Below, piece by piece: positions 33,456 to 43,112 of a DNA stretch of 64,000 bases. The DNA is from an uncultured Pelagibacteraceae bacterium (GTDB lineage Bacteria; Pseudomonadota; Alphaproteobacteria; Pelagibacterales; Pelagibacteraceae). Positions within the stretch are counted from its first letter, which is position 1. The number at the start of each line of letters is the position of its first letter. The stretch spans positions 1 to 64,000 of the forward strand of contig CACOCL010000002.1 in the NCBI GenBank assembly GCA_902625825.1, written 5' to 3'. The position numbers and the translations under genes are program-made. The notes under the pieces are model-generated. The model was given only the letters and a program-made list of their open reading frames with translations, was not told the DNA's origin and searched no databases.

Positions 33456-33490
33456 TAAGAAAACTCTGATACAACAATCTTGAGTTGAAC

Positions 33491-34870
33491 ATGAAAAATT
33501 GGAAAATAAATAGTTGGAGAAAATATCCAGTGAAACATATTCCTGAATATCAGGATAAAAAAGAACTGGATCAGGTTTTAAATAAAATAAAATCTTTTCC
33601 TCCACTTGTTTTTGCTGAGGAAACAAGACATTTGAAAAAACAATTAGCTGAGGTAGTAGATGGTAAAGCATTTTTACTTCAAGGTGGAGATTGTGCAGAG
33701 AGTTTTGCAGAATTTAATCCAGACAATATAAGAGATTACTTTAAAGTAATTCTTCAGATGTCATTAGTATTAACTTATTCAGCCTCACTTCCAGTAATTA
33801 AATTGGGAAGAATAGCTGGCCAATTTGCAAAACCAAGAAGCGCCCCAACTGAAAAACAAGGTGATACTGAACTACCAAGTTACCTTGGTGATAACGTGAA
33901 TGGCATAGAGTTTACAGAGAAGGCTAGAAAGCATGATCCAAAAAGACTCTTTAAAGCTTACTCACAATCAGCTTCAACATTAAATCTTTTAAGAGCATTT
34001 TCACATGGTGGATTTGCAGATTTAAAAAAAGTTCACTTATGGAATTTAGGCTATATAAAAAAAAGCCCGCAAGCTAAAAAATTTAAAGAATTAGAAGACA
34101 AGATTGCAGATGCATTAGCATTTATGGATGCTTGCGGAATTAATTCAGAGTTTAATAGAAGACTTAAGACGGTAAATTTTTGGACATCGCATGAGGCTCT
34201 ACACTTACCTTTTGAGGAAAGCATGACAAGAATTGATTCAACTACAGGAGAATATCATGCAACATCAGCTCATTTTGTATGGATTGGTGATAGAACAAGA
34301 CAATTAGATGGAGGCCATGTTGAATATTGCAGGGGTATAGAGAATCCTATTGGAATTAAATGTGGACCAACAAGCAAACCTGATGAAATAGTAAAGATTT
34401 GCAATTTGATTAACCCTACAAATGAAAAAGGTAAAATTACTTTAATATCAAGATTTGGACATGACAGTGTTGGAAAATATTTACCAAAACTTATTCGTGG
34501 AATTAAGAAAGAGGGTGCAAATGTCATTTGGTCATGTGATCCAATGCATGGAAATACAATTCAATCTACCACTGGTTTTAAAACAAGACGTTTTAACAAC
34601 GTATTAAAAGAAGTTAAGGATGTATTTGCTGTACACCAAAGCGAAGGATCTTATGCTGGTGGTTTACACATTGAGATGACTGGCCAAAACGTAACTGAAT
34701 GCACTGGTGGAGCTAAAAATATACAAGATCAAGATTTATCTAGCAGGTACCACACGCATTGTGACCCAAGACTTAACGCAGACCAAGCTTTGGAGTTGGC
34801 TTTTTTAATTTCAGATGAGATAAAAAAGAATAGCAGCTATTCCAAAAATGCTATTCAAGCGGCATCTTAA
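33491..34870 (+). CDS. 3-deoxy-7-phosphoheptulonate synthase, class II
   Basis: First enzyme of the shikimate pathway, joining phosphoenolpyruvate and erythrose-4-P. The 459-residue protein is of the class II (plant/Mycobacterium) type: FLLQGGDCAESFAEF, GRIAGQFAKPRSAPTE, IGIKCGPTSKP and HTHCDPRLNADQALEL. The ATG at 33491 is chosen over a TTG at 33485. No ACT or other regulatory fusion is visible. It follows glmS by 35 bp. Confidence 0.95.
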   Translation: MKNWKINSWRKYPVKHIPEYQDKKELDQVLNKIKSFPPLVFAEETRHLKKQLAEVVDGKAFLLQGGDCAESFAEFNPDNIRDYFKVILQMSLVLTYSASLPVIKLGRIAGQFAKPRSAPTEKQGDTELPSYLGDNVNGIEFTEKARKHDPKRLFKAYSQSASTLNLLRAFSHGGFADLKKVHLWNLGYIKKSPQAKKFKELEDKIADALAFMDACGINSEFNRRLKTVNFWTSHEALHLPFEESMTRIDSTTGEYHATSAHFVWIGDRTRQLDGGHVEYCRGIENPIGIKCGPTSKPDEIVKICNLINPTNEKGKITLISRFGHDSVGKYLPKLIRGIKKEGANVIWSCDPMHGNTIQSTTGFKTRRFNNVLKEVKDVFAVHQSEGSYAGGLHIEMTGQNVTECTGGAKNIQDQDLSSRYHTHCDPRLNADQALELAFLISDEIKKNSSYSKNAIQAAS

Positions 34871-34908
34871 GCTATTGCATAAAAATTTTAGATAGTTAAA
34901 TATTTAGT

Positions 34909-35646
34909 ATGATACCTTCAGAGAAAGTAAAATTTATCTCAAATTGGATTAAGGCATATGCTGACAAGATGCCAAATAAGGCAAAATCGTTAGTTATAGG
35001 AATATCTGGTGGTATAGACTCTTCTGTTTCAAGTACTTTGAGTGCAATGACTGGTATGAAAACTATTGTTTTAACAATGCCCATCAAACAAAAAGAGAGT
35101 CAACATGATTTAAGTTTAAAGCATCAACAATGGTTAGTAGAAAATTTCAAAAATGTTGAGGCGCATACTTTAAGTTTAGATAAACTTTTTGAAACTTTTT
35201 CTAAAACACTAAATAAATTTGATAATGAGCATGGTTTCGCTAATTCAAGAGCAAGGCTTAGAATGACTACTCTTTATCAGGTTGCAGCTGCGAATAAAGG
35301 AATTGTAGTTGGGACAGGAAACAAAGTAGAGGATTTTGGAGTGGGTTTTTATACAAAATATGGAGATGGTGGTGTGGATATATCTCCTATAGCAGATTGT
35401 AACAAAACTGAAGTATGGGAATTAGGAAAAGAATTGGGCATACTAAAAGAAATTATTGATGCTCCACCTACCGATGGGTTATGGGACGATGGAAGAACAG
35501 ATGAAGGTCAATTAGGATTTAAATACTCAGAGCTTGAAGATGCAATGGGCAACCCAAATTCACCCCACAGAGAACAATACGAAAAAATCCGAAATCAAAA
35601 CTTGCATAAAATGGAGCCAATTCCAGTTTGCAAGATTCCTAGTTAA
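34909..35646 (+). CDS. nadE: NH3-dependent NAD+ synthetase
   Basis: Converts nicotinate adenine dinucleotide to NAD+ using ammonia. The 245-residue enzyme has the pyrophosphatase loop GISGGIDSS (residues 25-33), GTGNKVEDFGVGFYTKYGDG and DISPIADCNKTEVWELGK. There is no glutaminase domain, so it is the short ammonia-dependent form. It lies between aroG-type and cysS genes on the same strand. Confidence 0.95.
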   Translation: MIPSEKVKFISNWIKAYADKMPNKAKSLVIGISGGIDSSVSSTLSAMTGMKTIVLTMPIKQKESQHDLSLKHQQWLVENFKNVEAHTLSLDKLFETFSKTLNKFDNEHGFANSRARLRMTTLYQVAAANKGIVVGTGNKVEDFGVGFYTKYGDGGVDISPIADCNKTEVWELGKELGILKEIIDAPPTDGLWDDGRTDEGQLGFKYSELEDAMGNPNSPHREQYEKIRNQNLHKMEPIPVCKIPS

Positions 35647-35697
35647 TCAATTAGATTAACAAATCACCAAATAAGGTATATTTCTTAATCAACTGAT

Positions 35698-37041
35698 ATG
35701 GATATTTTTTTAACAAATAATTTAACTAATAAAAAAGAGCTTTTTACACCTAAAGAAAAAGCAAAAGTGGGGATGTATGTTTGTGGGCCCACTGTTTATG
35801 ACGACCCACATATAGGGAATGCAAGACCATTAGTAATTTTTGATATATTGTTCAAATTATTAAAGAACAATTTTTCAAAAGTAACTTACGTCAGGAATAT
35901 AACAGATATCGATGACAAGATAATCAAATCTTCACAGGAGCAAAAAATTCCAACAAAAGAACTTACAGAAAAAGTGACCTCAAGTTTTTTGAAAGATTGT
36001 GAGTTTTTAAATTGCGAAAATCCCACCCATCAACCGAAAGCAACTGAGCATATTGATCTAATGATAGAGATGATTAATGAATTGATAAAAAAAGGATTTG
36101 CGTATGAAAATAATAAACATGTTTATTTTGAGGTGAAAAAATTTAATGATTATGGAAAATTATCAAATAAAAATTTAGAAGATTTAATTGCCGGGTCTAG
36201 AGTAGAAATTAGTGAAAATAAAAAAAATTCAGAAGACTTTGTTTTATGGAAACCGTCGAATGGTGATGAACCTTCTTGGAATTCACCTTGGGGTAAAGGA
36301 AGGCCAGGTTGGCATTTGGAGTGTTCAGCAATGTCAAAAAAATTCTTAGGTAATGAATTTGATATTCATGGTGGAGGTATAGACCTTATTTTTCCTCATC
36401 ATGAAAATGAAATAGCTCAGTCCAGATGCGCCAATGATACAAAAGTTTTTGCAAATTATTGGGTCCACAATGCTTTTATTACTTTATCTAATGAAAAAAT
36501 GGCGAAGTCACAAGGAAATATTTTAAAGATTAAAGATTTTAGAAATAAGCTTAGCGGCCAAATAATTAGATTAGCTTTAATGAGCGCACACTATAAGCAA
36601 CCACTAGATTGGAACGACCAATTATTAAGTGATTGTGAAAATACTTTAGATAAGTGGTATAAAGTATATTCATCTAATCTTAAATCTGTCAAAGTCTCAG
36701 ACGAGATTTTAAAACCACTTTATGAAGATTTGAACACACCTGGATATATCGCCAACCTTCACAAGTTATATGAAAAAGCTAATAAAGGTGAAAACATAGA
36801 ATTATTTGTTTCAGCATGTAAATTTATTGGTTTAATGAATGAAACTATCGAGCAATGGAATGAATTTAAAAAGAAAAGAGTATCTATAACTGAGTCTGAA
36901 ATTGAAAATATGCTTAGTTTAAGAGATAAAGCTAGAGAAAATAAGAATTACAAAGAAGCTGATAGAATTAGAGATGAGCTCTTAGACAAAGGTGTTTTAA
37001 TAGAGGACAAAGATGGTAAAACTCTTTGGAAATTTAAATGA
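35698..37041 (+). CDS. cysS: Cysteinyl-tRNA synthetase
   Basis: 447-residue class I synthetase. The zinc ligand Cys29 lies in YVCGPTVYD, HIGH is HIGN at 38-41, the second zinc cluster is in WHLECSAMS and the GGGIDLIFPHHENEIAQS segment, and KMSKS is KMAKSQGN around 266-273. It overlaps the cimA start by 4 bp (ATGA). Confidence 0.97.
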   Translation: MDIFLTNNLTNKKELFTPKEKAKVGMYVCGPTVYDDPHIGNARPLVIFDILFKLLKNNFSKVTYVRNITDIDDKIIKSSQEQKIPTKELTEKVTSSFLKDCEFLNCENPTHQPKATEHIDLMIEMINELIKKGFAYENNKHVYFEVKKFNDYGKLSNKNLEDLIAGSRVEISENKKNSEDFVLWKPSNGDEPSWNSPWGKGRPGWHLECSAMSKKFLGNEFDIHGGGIDLIFPHHENEIAQSRCANDTKVFANYWVHNAFITLSNEKMAKSQGNILKIKDFRNKLSGQIIRLALMSAHYKQPLDWNDQLLSDCENTLDKWYKVYSSNLKSVKVSDEILKPLYEDLNTPGYIANLHKLYEKANKGENIELFVSACKFIGLMNETIEQWNEFKKKRVSITESEIENMLSLRDKARENKNYKEADRIRDELLDKGVLIEDKDGKTLWKFK

Positions 37042-38639
37042 GTAAAGAAAGATTATACATATTTGATACAACCCTAAGAGATGGAGCTCAAACACAAGGA
37101 GTTGACTTTTCTTTAGAAGATAAAGAAAAAATTGCTTTAGCTTTGGACAACCTGGGTGTGGATTACATTGAGGCGGGATGGCCCGGTGCTAACCCAACAG
37201 ATACTGAATTTTTTCAAAAGAAACATAAATTTAAAAATTCAAAACTAACATCTTTCGGAATGACAAAAAGATCTGGACGGAGTGCTGAAAATGACACAGG
37301 TTTATCAGCAATTATGAACTCAAACACTTCTGCAGTATGTTTAGTTGGTAAATCTTGGGATTTTCATGTTGATGTCGCTTTAGGAATAACAAATGAGGAA
37401 AATTTAGACAATATTTCTGAAAGCGCAAAACATTTTGTTAAAGCAAAAAAAGAATTTATGTTCGATGCAGAACATTTTTTTGATGGTTATAAAGCAAATC
37501 CAAAATATGCAATTTCCTGTATTAAGGCTGCTTATGACCAAGGTGCTAGGTGGGTGGTTCTATGTGATACAAATGGAGGAACACTTCCACATGAAGTTAC
37601 ACAGATTGTTAGTGAAGTTACAAAAGTAGTACCAGGAAAAAACTTAGGAATTCATGCTCATAATGATACTGGTAATGCTGTTGCTAATTCATTAGCAGCA
37701 GTATTGTCAGGTGTTCGACAAATTCAAGGTACAATAAATGGTTTGGGAGAAAGATGTGGAAATGCAAATTTGATGTCATTAATACCAACATTTTTTTTAA
37801 AAAAAGATTTTTCATCTCAATTTGAAGTTGGAATAAAATCAAAAAATATTAAAAATCTTACCGATTGTTCAAGACTTTTAGATGAAATTTTAAATAGAAA
37901 ACCTAACCAACATTTGCCATATGTGGGCGCAGCAGCTTTTTCACATAAAGGGGGATTGCATGTATCTGCTGTGCAAAAAGATCCAAAAACTTATGAACAC
38001 ATTAATCCGGAGGAAGTTGGTAACACAAGAAATATTGTTGTCTCTGATCAATCAGGAAAATCAAATATTATCTCAAGATTAAAAAGTATCAAAATTGAAA
38101 TTGAAGAAAATGATCCAAAAATTAAAAAATTATTAGACGAAGTAAAAGATAGAGAATTCATTGGTTATAGTTATGACGGTGCTGATGCATCATTTGAGTT
38201 GTTAGCAAGAAGAATCATTGGAGAAATACCAAGATATATATCTATTAATGAATATGATGTTTCGGTAAAGAAAAATAAATCTGGCGAAATAGTTTCTTCT
38301 GCAAAAGCGCAGCTAGAAGTTGATGGAGAAAAAATTATGTGTGAAGGAGAGGGGAATGGTCCAGTAAATGCCTTGGATAATGCCATAAGACAAAATGTTG
38401 ACAGACTAGCAAAATACTCAAAATATTTAAAAGATTTAAAACTGGTAGACTATAAAGTTAGAATATTGAATACAGGAACAGAGGCTGTAACAAGAGTATC
38501 AATTGAGAGTACAGATTCTAAAGGAAAAAATTGGTTTACTATTGGTGTATCTACAAACATTATTGACGCTTCATTTAAAGCATTAATAGATAGTTTGGAT
38601 TATAAATTATTTAAAGATAATGCTCCTGCCAGTAAATAA
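37038..38639 (+). CDS. cimA: (R)-citramalate synthase
   Basis: Condenses pyruvate and acetyl-CoA to citramalate, opening a threonine-independent route to isoleucine. The 533-residue protein has the HMGL-like barrel (FDTTLRDGAQTQGVDFSLED, residues 9-28; EAGWPGANPTD; IHAHNDTGNAVANS; GLGERCGNAN) and a C-terminal LeuA-type allosteric domain from about residue 390. The GAQTQGVDFS and EAGWPGANP variants distinguish it from 2-isopropylmalate synthase. It overlaps cysS by 4 bp and abuts trmJ. Confidence 0.92.
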   Translation: MSKERLYIFDTTLRDGAQTQGVDFSLEDKEKIALALDNLGVDYIEAGWPGANPTDTEFFQKKHKFKNSKLTSFGMTKRSGRSAENDTGLSAIMNSNTSAVCLVGKSWDFHVDVALGITNEENLDNISESAKHFVKAKKEFMFDAEHFFDGYKANPKYAISCIKAAYDQGARWVVLCDTNGGTLPHEVTQIVSEVTKVVPGKNLGIHAHNDTGNAVANSLAAVLSGVRQIQGTINGLGERCGNANLMSLIPTFFLKKDFSSQFEVGIKSKNIKNLTDCSRLLDEILNRKPNQHLPYVGAAAFSHKGGLHVSAVQKDPKTYEHINPEEVGNTRNIVVSDQSGKSNIISRLKSIKIEIEENDPKIKKLLDEVKDREFIGYSYDGADASFELLARRIIGEIPRYISINEYDVSVKKNKSGEIVSSAKAQLEVDGEKIMCEGEGNGPVNALDNAIRQNVDRLAKYSKYLKDLKLVDYKVRILNTGTEAVTRVSIESTDSKGKNWFTIGVSTNIIDASFKALIDSLDYKLFKDNAPASK

Positions 38640-39353
38640 ATGAGAAAAAGCAATATCTCATTTATTTTACATAAACCCCAATTATCAGAGAATATTGGTG
38701 CATGCGCTAGGGCAATTAAAAACTTTGATTTTAAAAAATTAGTTTTAATTAATCCAAAACCTTTTTTTCCAAATGATAAAATTTTAGCTACATCAGTTGG
38801 AGCTAGAGATATCATAAAGCATAGCAAAAAATATGATAATTTAGAGAAGGCTATTAGCAAAATTGATGTTGTTATTGCCACTTCAGCAAGATTTAGAAAT
38901 AAAAATATAAAGCATATAAATCTTGATGACTTAAAACAGATAGATTTTAAAAAAAAAATTGGCTTTCTATTTGGCTCTGAGGCTTCTGGGTTATCAAATG
39001 ATGAGATAAGCTATGCCAATTATACTTTACAAATACCCTCAAACCCTAATTTTAAATCTCTTAATTTATCTCACAGTTTAATTATTATTGCACAACATGT
39101 TGCCAGTATTTTTAAATTAAAAAGTTCTCCCTTTAAAAAATCAAAAAAAGTTAAATCAGCCAGTAAAAAAGAAATACAGTCAATGTTAAATCTTTGTATT
39201 CAAAATTTAGATGAAATTAACTTCTTTAGACCAAAAGAAAAAAGACGAAAAATGCTAGAGAACCTGAGAAATATATTTTATAAAATGGACCTATCTGATA
39301 AAGAAACACGTATATTATCAAGTGTATTTGCAAGTTTAGGTAAAAAACGTTGA
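38640..39353 (+). CDS. trmJ: tRNA (cytidine/uridine-2'-O-)-methyltransferase TrmJ-like
   Basis: 237-residue SPOUT methyltransferase. FILHKPQLSENIGACARAIKNF at the start, the knot segments GFLFGSEASGLSNDE and LQIPSNPNFKSLNLSHSL, and a C-terminal helical extension with FFRPKEKRRKMLENLRNIF match TrmJ, which methylates the tRNA anticodon-loop residue 32. It starts immediately after the cimA stop. The rpsD promoter overlaps the end of this gene's downstream space. Confidence 0.9.
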   Translation: MRKSNISFILHKPQLSENIGACARAIKNFDFKKLVLINPKPFFPNDKILATSVGARDIIKHSKKYDNLEKAISKIDVVIATSARFRNKNIKHINLDDLKQIDFKKKIGFLFGSEASGLSNDEISYANYTLQIPSNPNFKSLNLSHSLIIIAQHVASIFKLKSSPFKKSKKVKSASKKEIQSMLNLCIQNLDEINFFRPKEKRRKMLENLRNIFYKMDLSDKETRILSSVFASLGKKR

Positions 39354-39381
39354 TTGACAAAATAATGAGTAAGTTTATAAA
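39354..39381 (+). promoter_or_regulatory. Strong rpsD promoter
   Basis: A perfect TTGACA (39354-39359) and TATAAA (39376-39381) are spaced 16 bp apart, beginning one base after the trmJ stop. The start site would be near 39388, giving rpsD a leader of about 6 nt. It is one of the best sigma-70-type promoters in the window. Confidence 0.75.
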
Positions 39382-39393
39382 ACCCACTATTAA

Positions 39394-40011
39394 ATGACAA
39401 AAAGATTAAACTCTAAACACAAAGTTGATAGAAGATTAAAAGTAAATCTATGGGGAAGACCCAAGAGTCCTTTTAATACAAGAGCATATGGACCAGGTCA
39501 ACACGGACAAACAAAAACTTCTAAACCTTCAGATTATGGAATTCAACTTCAAGCAAAACAAAAGCTTAAAGCATATTATGGAAACATAAATGAAAGACAA
39601 TTTAGAAATATTTATAAAAAAGCAAGCATGTTAAAAGGTGACACAAGTGAAAATTTGATTGGTTTATTAGAGAGAAGACTAGATGCTGTCATTTATAGAG
39701 CCAAGTTTGCTACAACAATATTTTCCGCTAGACAATTAATAAATCACGGTCATGTAAAAGTTAATGGAAAAAAAGTAAATATTTCTAGTTATTCAGTTAA
39801 AGAAGAGGATACAATTGAGATAAGAGATAAATCAAAGCAACTTGCCATAATCGATATTGCTTTGGCTAATAAAGAGAGAGAAACTCCGGAATACATTCAA
39901 ATGGATCAAAAAAATAAAAAATTCAAGTTTGTTAGAATACCAAAATTTGAGGAAGTTCCTTATCCAATTGCAATGGAACCAAATTTAGTTATCGAATATT
40001 ATTCAAGATAA
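39394..40011 (+). CDS. rpsD: 30S ribosomal protein S4
   Basis: 205-residue primary 16S rRNA-binding protein. The alphaproteobacterial N-terminus [20 protein letters not shown] lacks the zinc-binding cysteines of some S4 proteins. GPGQHGQ follows, and the S4 RNA-binding domain runs from about 95 to 160 ([36 protein letters not shown]). It has its own near-consensus promoter and stands apart from the main ribosomal protein operons. Confidence 0.97.
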   Translation: MTKRLNSKHKVDRRLKVNLWGRPKSPFNTRAYGPGQHGQTKTSKPSDYGIQLQAKQKLKAYYGNINERQFRNIYKKASMLKGDTSENLIGLLERRLDAVIYRAKFATTIFSARQLINHGHVKVNGKKVNISSYSVKEEDTIEIRDKSKQLAIIDIALANKERETPEYIQMDQKNKKFKFVRIPKFEEVPYPIAMEPNLVIEYYSR

Positions 40012-40017
40012 TTATTA

Positions 40018-40701
40018 ATGAAAATAATCCAATATGATGGATTTGAGCTGGAGCATTTTGATGCAGCATATAATTTTAGAAAATATCAAATTTCATTAAT
40101 AAGAAAATATTTATCAGGAAAATTTATAGAGGTAGGTCCTGGAAAAGGGGGATTAACAAACTTTTATCATAAGTTTTTAAAAAAACCTACTCTAATAGAA
40201 CCAGAAAAAAAACTTTATAAATTACTTAAAAAAAGATTTAAGAATAATAAAATTATAATCAAAAACTGCACAATAAACCAAATTCGAAATAAGTTTGATA
40301 CTATTATTTATTTTGATGTTTTGGAACATATCAAAGATGACTTAAGAGAAATTAAAACAGCTTCCCAAAAGTTAAAAAAGGGGAGGTTTTTAATATTCAG
40401 TGTCCCTGCCTATCAATCACTCTATAGTAGTTTCGATAAAAAAGTTGGACATTATAAAAGATATAATAAAAGTGATTTTTTTGAGATTTCAAGAAAGACT
40501 GGATTAAAAATTGAGAAAATTATTTACTACGATTCTATAGGATTCTTTTTATTAATTTTGAATAGGGTTTTCTCTCTAAAACAAACAAATCTTAAAAATA
40601 AACTTTTTTTATGGAATTTATTAATACCTATTTCAAGATTGATTGATTTTTTAACATTTAATAAATTTGGGAAATCATTATTGTGTATTTTTAAAAAATG
40701 A
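40018..40701 (+). CDS. Class I SAM-dependent methyltransferase, glycan-cluster type
   Basis: 227 residues. FIEVGPGKGGLTNFYH is the AdoMet glycine loop, ending with the acidic LIEPEK; DTIIYFDVLEHIKDDLREI and FSVPAYQSLYSSFDKKVGHYKRY are typical of UbiG-like methyltransferases found beside polysaccharide or lipid glycosylation genes. The last 60 residues are hydrophobic/basic and likely contact the membrane. It overlaps the next membrane protein gene by 4 bp, so the two probably act together. Confidence 0.78.
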   Translation: MKIIQYDGFELEHFDAAYNFRKYQISLIRKYLSGKFIEVGPGKGGLTNFYHKFLKKPTLIEPEKKLYKLLKKRFKNNKIIIKNCTINQIRNKFDTIIYFDVLEHIKDDLREIKTASQKLKKGRFLIFSVPAYQSLYSSFDKKVGHYKRYNKSDFFEISRKTGLKIEKIIYYDSIGFFLLILNRVFSLKQTNLKNKLFLWNLLIPISRLIDFLTFNKFGKSLLCIFKK

Positions 40702-42281
40702 CAAAATACAGAAATATATTTTTAAATATATTATTTTTACTTTACATAATAATTGGTTCATATCTTTCTTTAGTAAATGGAATATCCCACGATCAATTTC
40801 ACGAACAACAAAATTGGGAAATAAATTTACAAGCCGTAAAGGGTATCATCTTTAATGATGGAGAATATGAAGTACTTTTAAATTATTTGGATAGATATCA
40901 TGGAATTGCTTTTCATTATATTTCACAACCGATACAATTTTTAATACATGGAATGGTTGAGAGATTAGGTGAAACATCATTGGAGGGATCGGTTTATCTT
41001 TCTAGACATGCTGCTGTTTTTTTTGTTTTTAGTATTTCTGGATACTTTTTTTACTTATTATGTTTAAAGATTTCAAAAGATAAAAATTTTTCATTAGTTT
41101 GTGTAACTTTATTTTTATTATACCCATATTTTTTTGGTCATTCTCAAATAAATGGGAAAGATATTCCGTTTTTGTCAGTGTGGATTATTTCAACTTATCT
41201 TTTATTCAATTTGATTGAAAAGTTTTATAATGAGCAAAAAGTTGAAATTACAACTGTATTTTTAATTTCATTTAGTACAGCTTTTTTAATAAGCATAAGA
41301 ATTACTGGAGTTTTAATTTTATTAGAATACTTAATCGCTTTAATAATCTTATTAAATACAAAAAATAAAAATTCATTATCTTTTTTAAATGAAAATAAAA
41401 TATTCTTTTTACTTTTTTCAATATCATTAATATTTTTTGTTTATGTTTTAAATCCAATATTTTGGTTGAATCCATTAGAATTTATTAATTCGATAAAATG
41501 GATGGGAAAATATTATCATGATGTTTGTACACTAACATTGGGTAGCTGTATGAAAGCTCTAAACTTACCCACAAGTTATATTTTCATTTGGCTTTTTTTT
41601 AAACTTCCAATTTTAATTTTAATAGGTTTAGCAATATTTCCTCTAATTGAAAAAAAAATTTTTAATAATGGAGTTACAACAATTTATTATGGAACTTTAG
41701 CATTAAGCACACTTTTGTTTTTATTTATTTTTATTTTAAAAAATGTTGCTCTTTACGATGAGATAAGACATATAATGTTTTTAATTCCAGCTATATTAAT
41801 TATATCTTTGTATAATCTTTATCTTTTTAATAAAAAATTTTTTATTTATTCTTCAATTTTTGTAATCATTTTTTTTGTTATAGAAAATATTTCACTCAAA
41901 AAATTTCAATATACTTGGTTAAATTCTTTTGCAAAATTAACTGATATTCAAAAAAATTTTGAGATTGATTATATGGGTGTAAGTAATAGAAATTTACAAA
42001 ACCAAATTGAGAAATATTCCTTAAAAAATAATATTTCAAAAAGTACGTGTATATATGGCAATAATTATGCAAACGTTTTTTTACAAAAAAAAGGTTTTTC
42101 ATGTTTTAAAACTTATAGCTCACTAGACAGTGCGAAACAAAGACCGCTATTTGCTTATCAAAATGCAAGAAATATAAAAAGATCTGATCCAAAAGATTGC
42201 AAATTGATCTTTACTGATAAGTATAATTATTTCTTTTATAATAAAGATATTATAACTGGAAAATTATGGTTTTGTAGTTAA
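40698..42281 (+). CDS. Polytopic membrane protein, probable GT-C-type glycosyltransferase
   Basis: 527 residues with about 10-12 hydrophobic helices. After the first helix, a large periplasmic loop begins SHDQFHEQQNWEINLQAV, with acidic residues where lipid-phosphate-sugar-dependent (PMT/ArnT-like) GT-C enzymes have their DxD/DxE-type motif. The C-terminal 120 residues form a soluble domain. The partner methyltransferase gene overlaps by 4 bp. It could transfer a sugar from a polyprenyl carrier; a specific family was not proven. The stop is one base from the convergent hypothetical gene. Confidence 0.62.
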   Translation: MTKYRNIFLNILFLLYIIIGSYLSLVNGISHDQFHEQQNWEINLQAVKGIIFNDGEYEVLLNYLDRYHGIAFHYISQPIQFLIHGMVERLGETSLEGSVYLSRHAAVFFVFSISGYFFYLLCLKISKDKNFSLVCVTLFLLYPYFFGHSQINGKDIPFLSVWIISTYLLFNLIEKFYNEQKVEITTVFLISFSTAFLISIRITGVLILLEYLIALIILLNTKNKNSLSFLNENKIFFLLFSISLIFFVYVLNPIFWLNPLEFINSIKWMGKYYHDVCTLTLGSCMKALNLPTSYIFIWLFFKLPILILIGLAIFPLIEKKIFNNGVTTIYYGTLALSTLLFLFIFILKNVALYDEIRHIMFLIPAILIISLYNLYLFNKKFFIYSSIFVIIFFVIENISLKKFQYTWLNSFAKLTDIQKNFEIDYMGVSNRNLQNQIEKYSLKNNISKSTCIYGNNYANVFLQKKGFSCFKTYSSLDSAKQRPLFAYQNARNIKRSDPKDCKLIFTDKYNYFFYNKDIITGKLWFCS

Positions 42282-42282
42282 C

Positions 42283-42546
42283 TTATTTAGCTTCGTCTAA
42301 CTCTTTCCCAATTTTTTTTAAAAAATCTTTTATCAATTTAGCGTCCTCTTGTGAGAGGTATCTTTCTTTTTTTACTGCTCTTCTTAATTCTTCTCTAATT
42401 TTATCAACTGAATCTTTTCGACCCTCTTTAGTTGAAATTACATCGACTTTTTCATAAATCTGAGAAATCTTATTTCCGATTGTGAATTCAAAAAGAACAA
42501 CAGTAGCTATTAAAATTATGATTGTTTTATAAATAAACTGTTTCAT
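42283..42546 (-). CDS. Small membrane-anchored protein of unknown function
   Basis: 87 residues. One hydrophobic segment at about 5-25 (YKTIIILIATVVLFEF) is followed by a charged helical tail, predicting an N-terminally anchored protein with its tail in the periplasm or cytoplasm. It is the last gene of the sfsA-to-grxD operon, 3 bp after grxD. No family is recognised. Confidence 0.65.
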   Translation of the reverse strand: MKQFIYKTIIILIATVVLFEFTIGNKISQIYEKVDVISTKEGRKDSVDKIREELRRAVKKERYLSQEDAKLIKDFLKKIGKELDEAK

Positions 42547-42549
42547 TAA

Positions 42550-42882
42550 CTATTTCTTAAAAGAAATATTTTTTTCCTCAAAGATTTTTTTTAGTTCCCC
42601 ACTTTCATACATTTCCTTTACAATATCACAACCACCAACGAATTCATTTTTAATATATAATTGTGGTATTGTTGGCCAATCGCTAAAAACTTTAATTCCT
42701 TCTCTTAAAGTCTGATCCTCTAAGACGTTTATACCTTTAAAATTTACTTCTAATATTTTAAGCATATTTGAAACTGCCATTGAAAAACCACACTGAGGCG
42801 CGTCAGGTGTTCCTTTCATAAATAAACATACTTCATTATTTTTGATATGATCCTGAATTAGGTTTTTAGTTTTATCATCCAT
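42550..42882 (-). CDS. grxD: Monothiol glutaredoxin
   Basis: 110-residue CGFS-type glutaredoxin that binds a [2Fe-2S] cluster with glutathione and delivers it. Cys31-Gly-Phe-Ser lies in APQCGFSMAVSNML, with FMKGTPDAP before it and WPTIPQLYI and FVGGCDIV as the glutathione-binding elements. It overlaps the bolA stop by one base; the BolA-Grx4 pair is a known Fe-S trafficking/regulatory complex. Confidence 0.95.
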   Translation of the reverse strand: MDDKTKNLIQDHIKNNEVCLFMKGTPDAPQCGFSMAVSNMLKILEVNFKGINVLEDQTLREGIKVFSDWPTIPQLYIKNEFVGGCDIVKEMYESGELKKIFEEKNISFKK

Positions 42883-43112
42883 TATTTTTCCTTTGTTTTT
42901 ATTGCAAGAGCGTGCAGCTCGTTACCCATTCTTCCTTTAAGTGAATTATACACCATTTTGTGTTGCTCAATTTTACTTTTGCCCTTGAAGTCTGAAGATG
43001 TAATTGTTGCAGAATAATGGTTTCCATCACCTGCCAAGTCTTGAATATCAATTAAGGCATCAGGCATAGCCTCTTTAATAAATTTTTCTATTTCTTTTAA
43101 ATCCATTGCCAT
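42882..43112 (-). CDS. BolA-family protein
   Basis: 76 residues, from the ATG at 43112 that overlaps the purL TAA (TAATG). The fold's conserved GDGNHYSATI and IEQHKMVYNSLKGRMGNELHALAIKTKEK regions contain the histidine that can ligate the cluster shared with monothiol glutaredoxin. A longer frame to 43139 would run into purL and is not preferred. Co-transcribed with grxD. Confidence 0.92.
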   Translation of the reverse strand: MAMDLKEIEKFIKEAMPDALIDIQDLAGDGNHYSATITSSDFKGKSKIEQHKMVYNSLKGRMGNELHALAIKTKEK

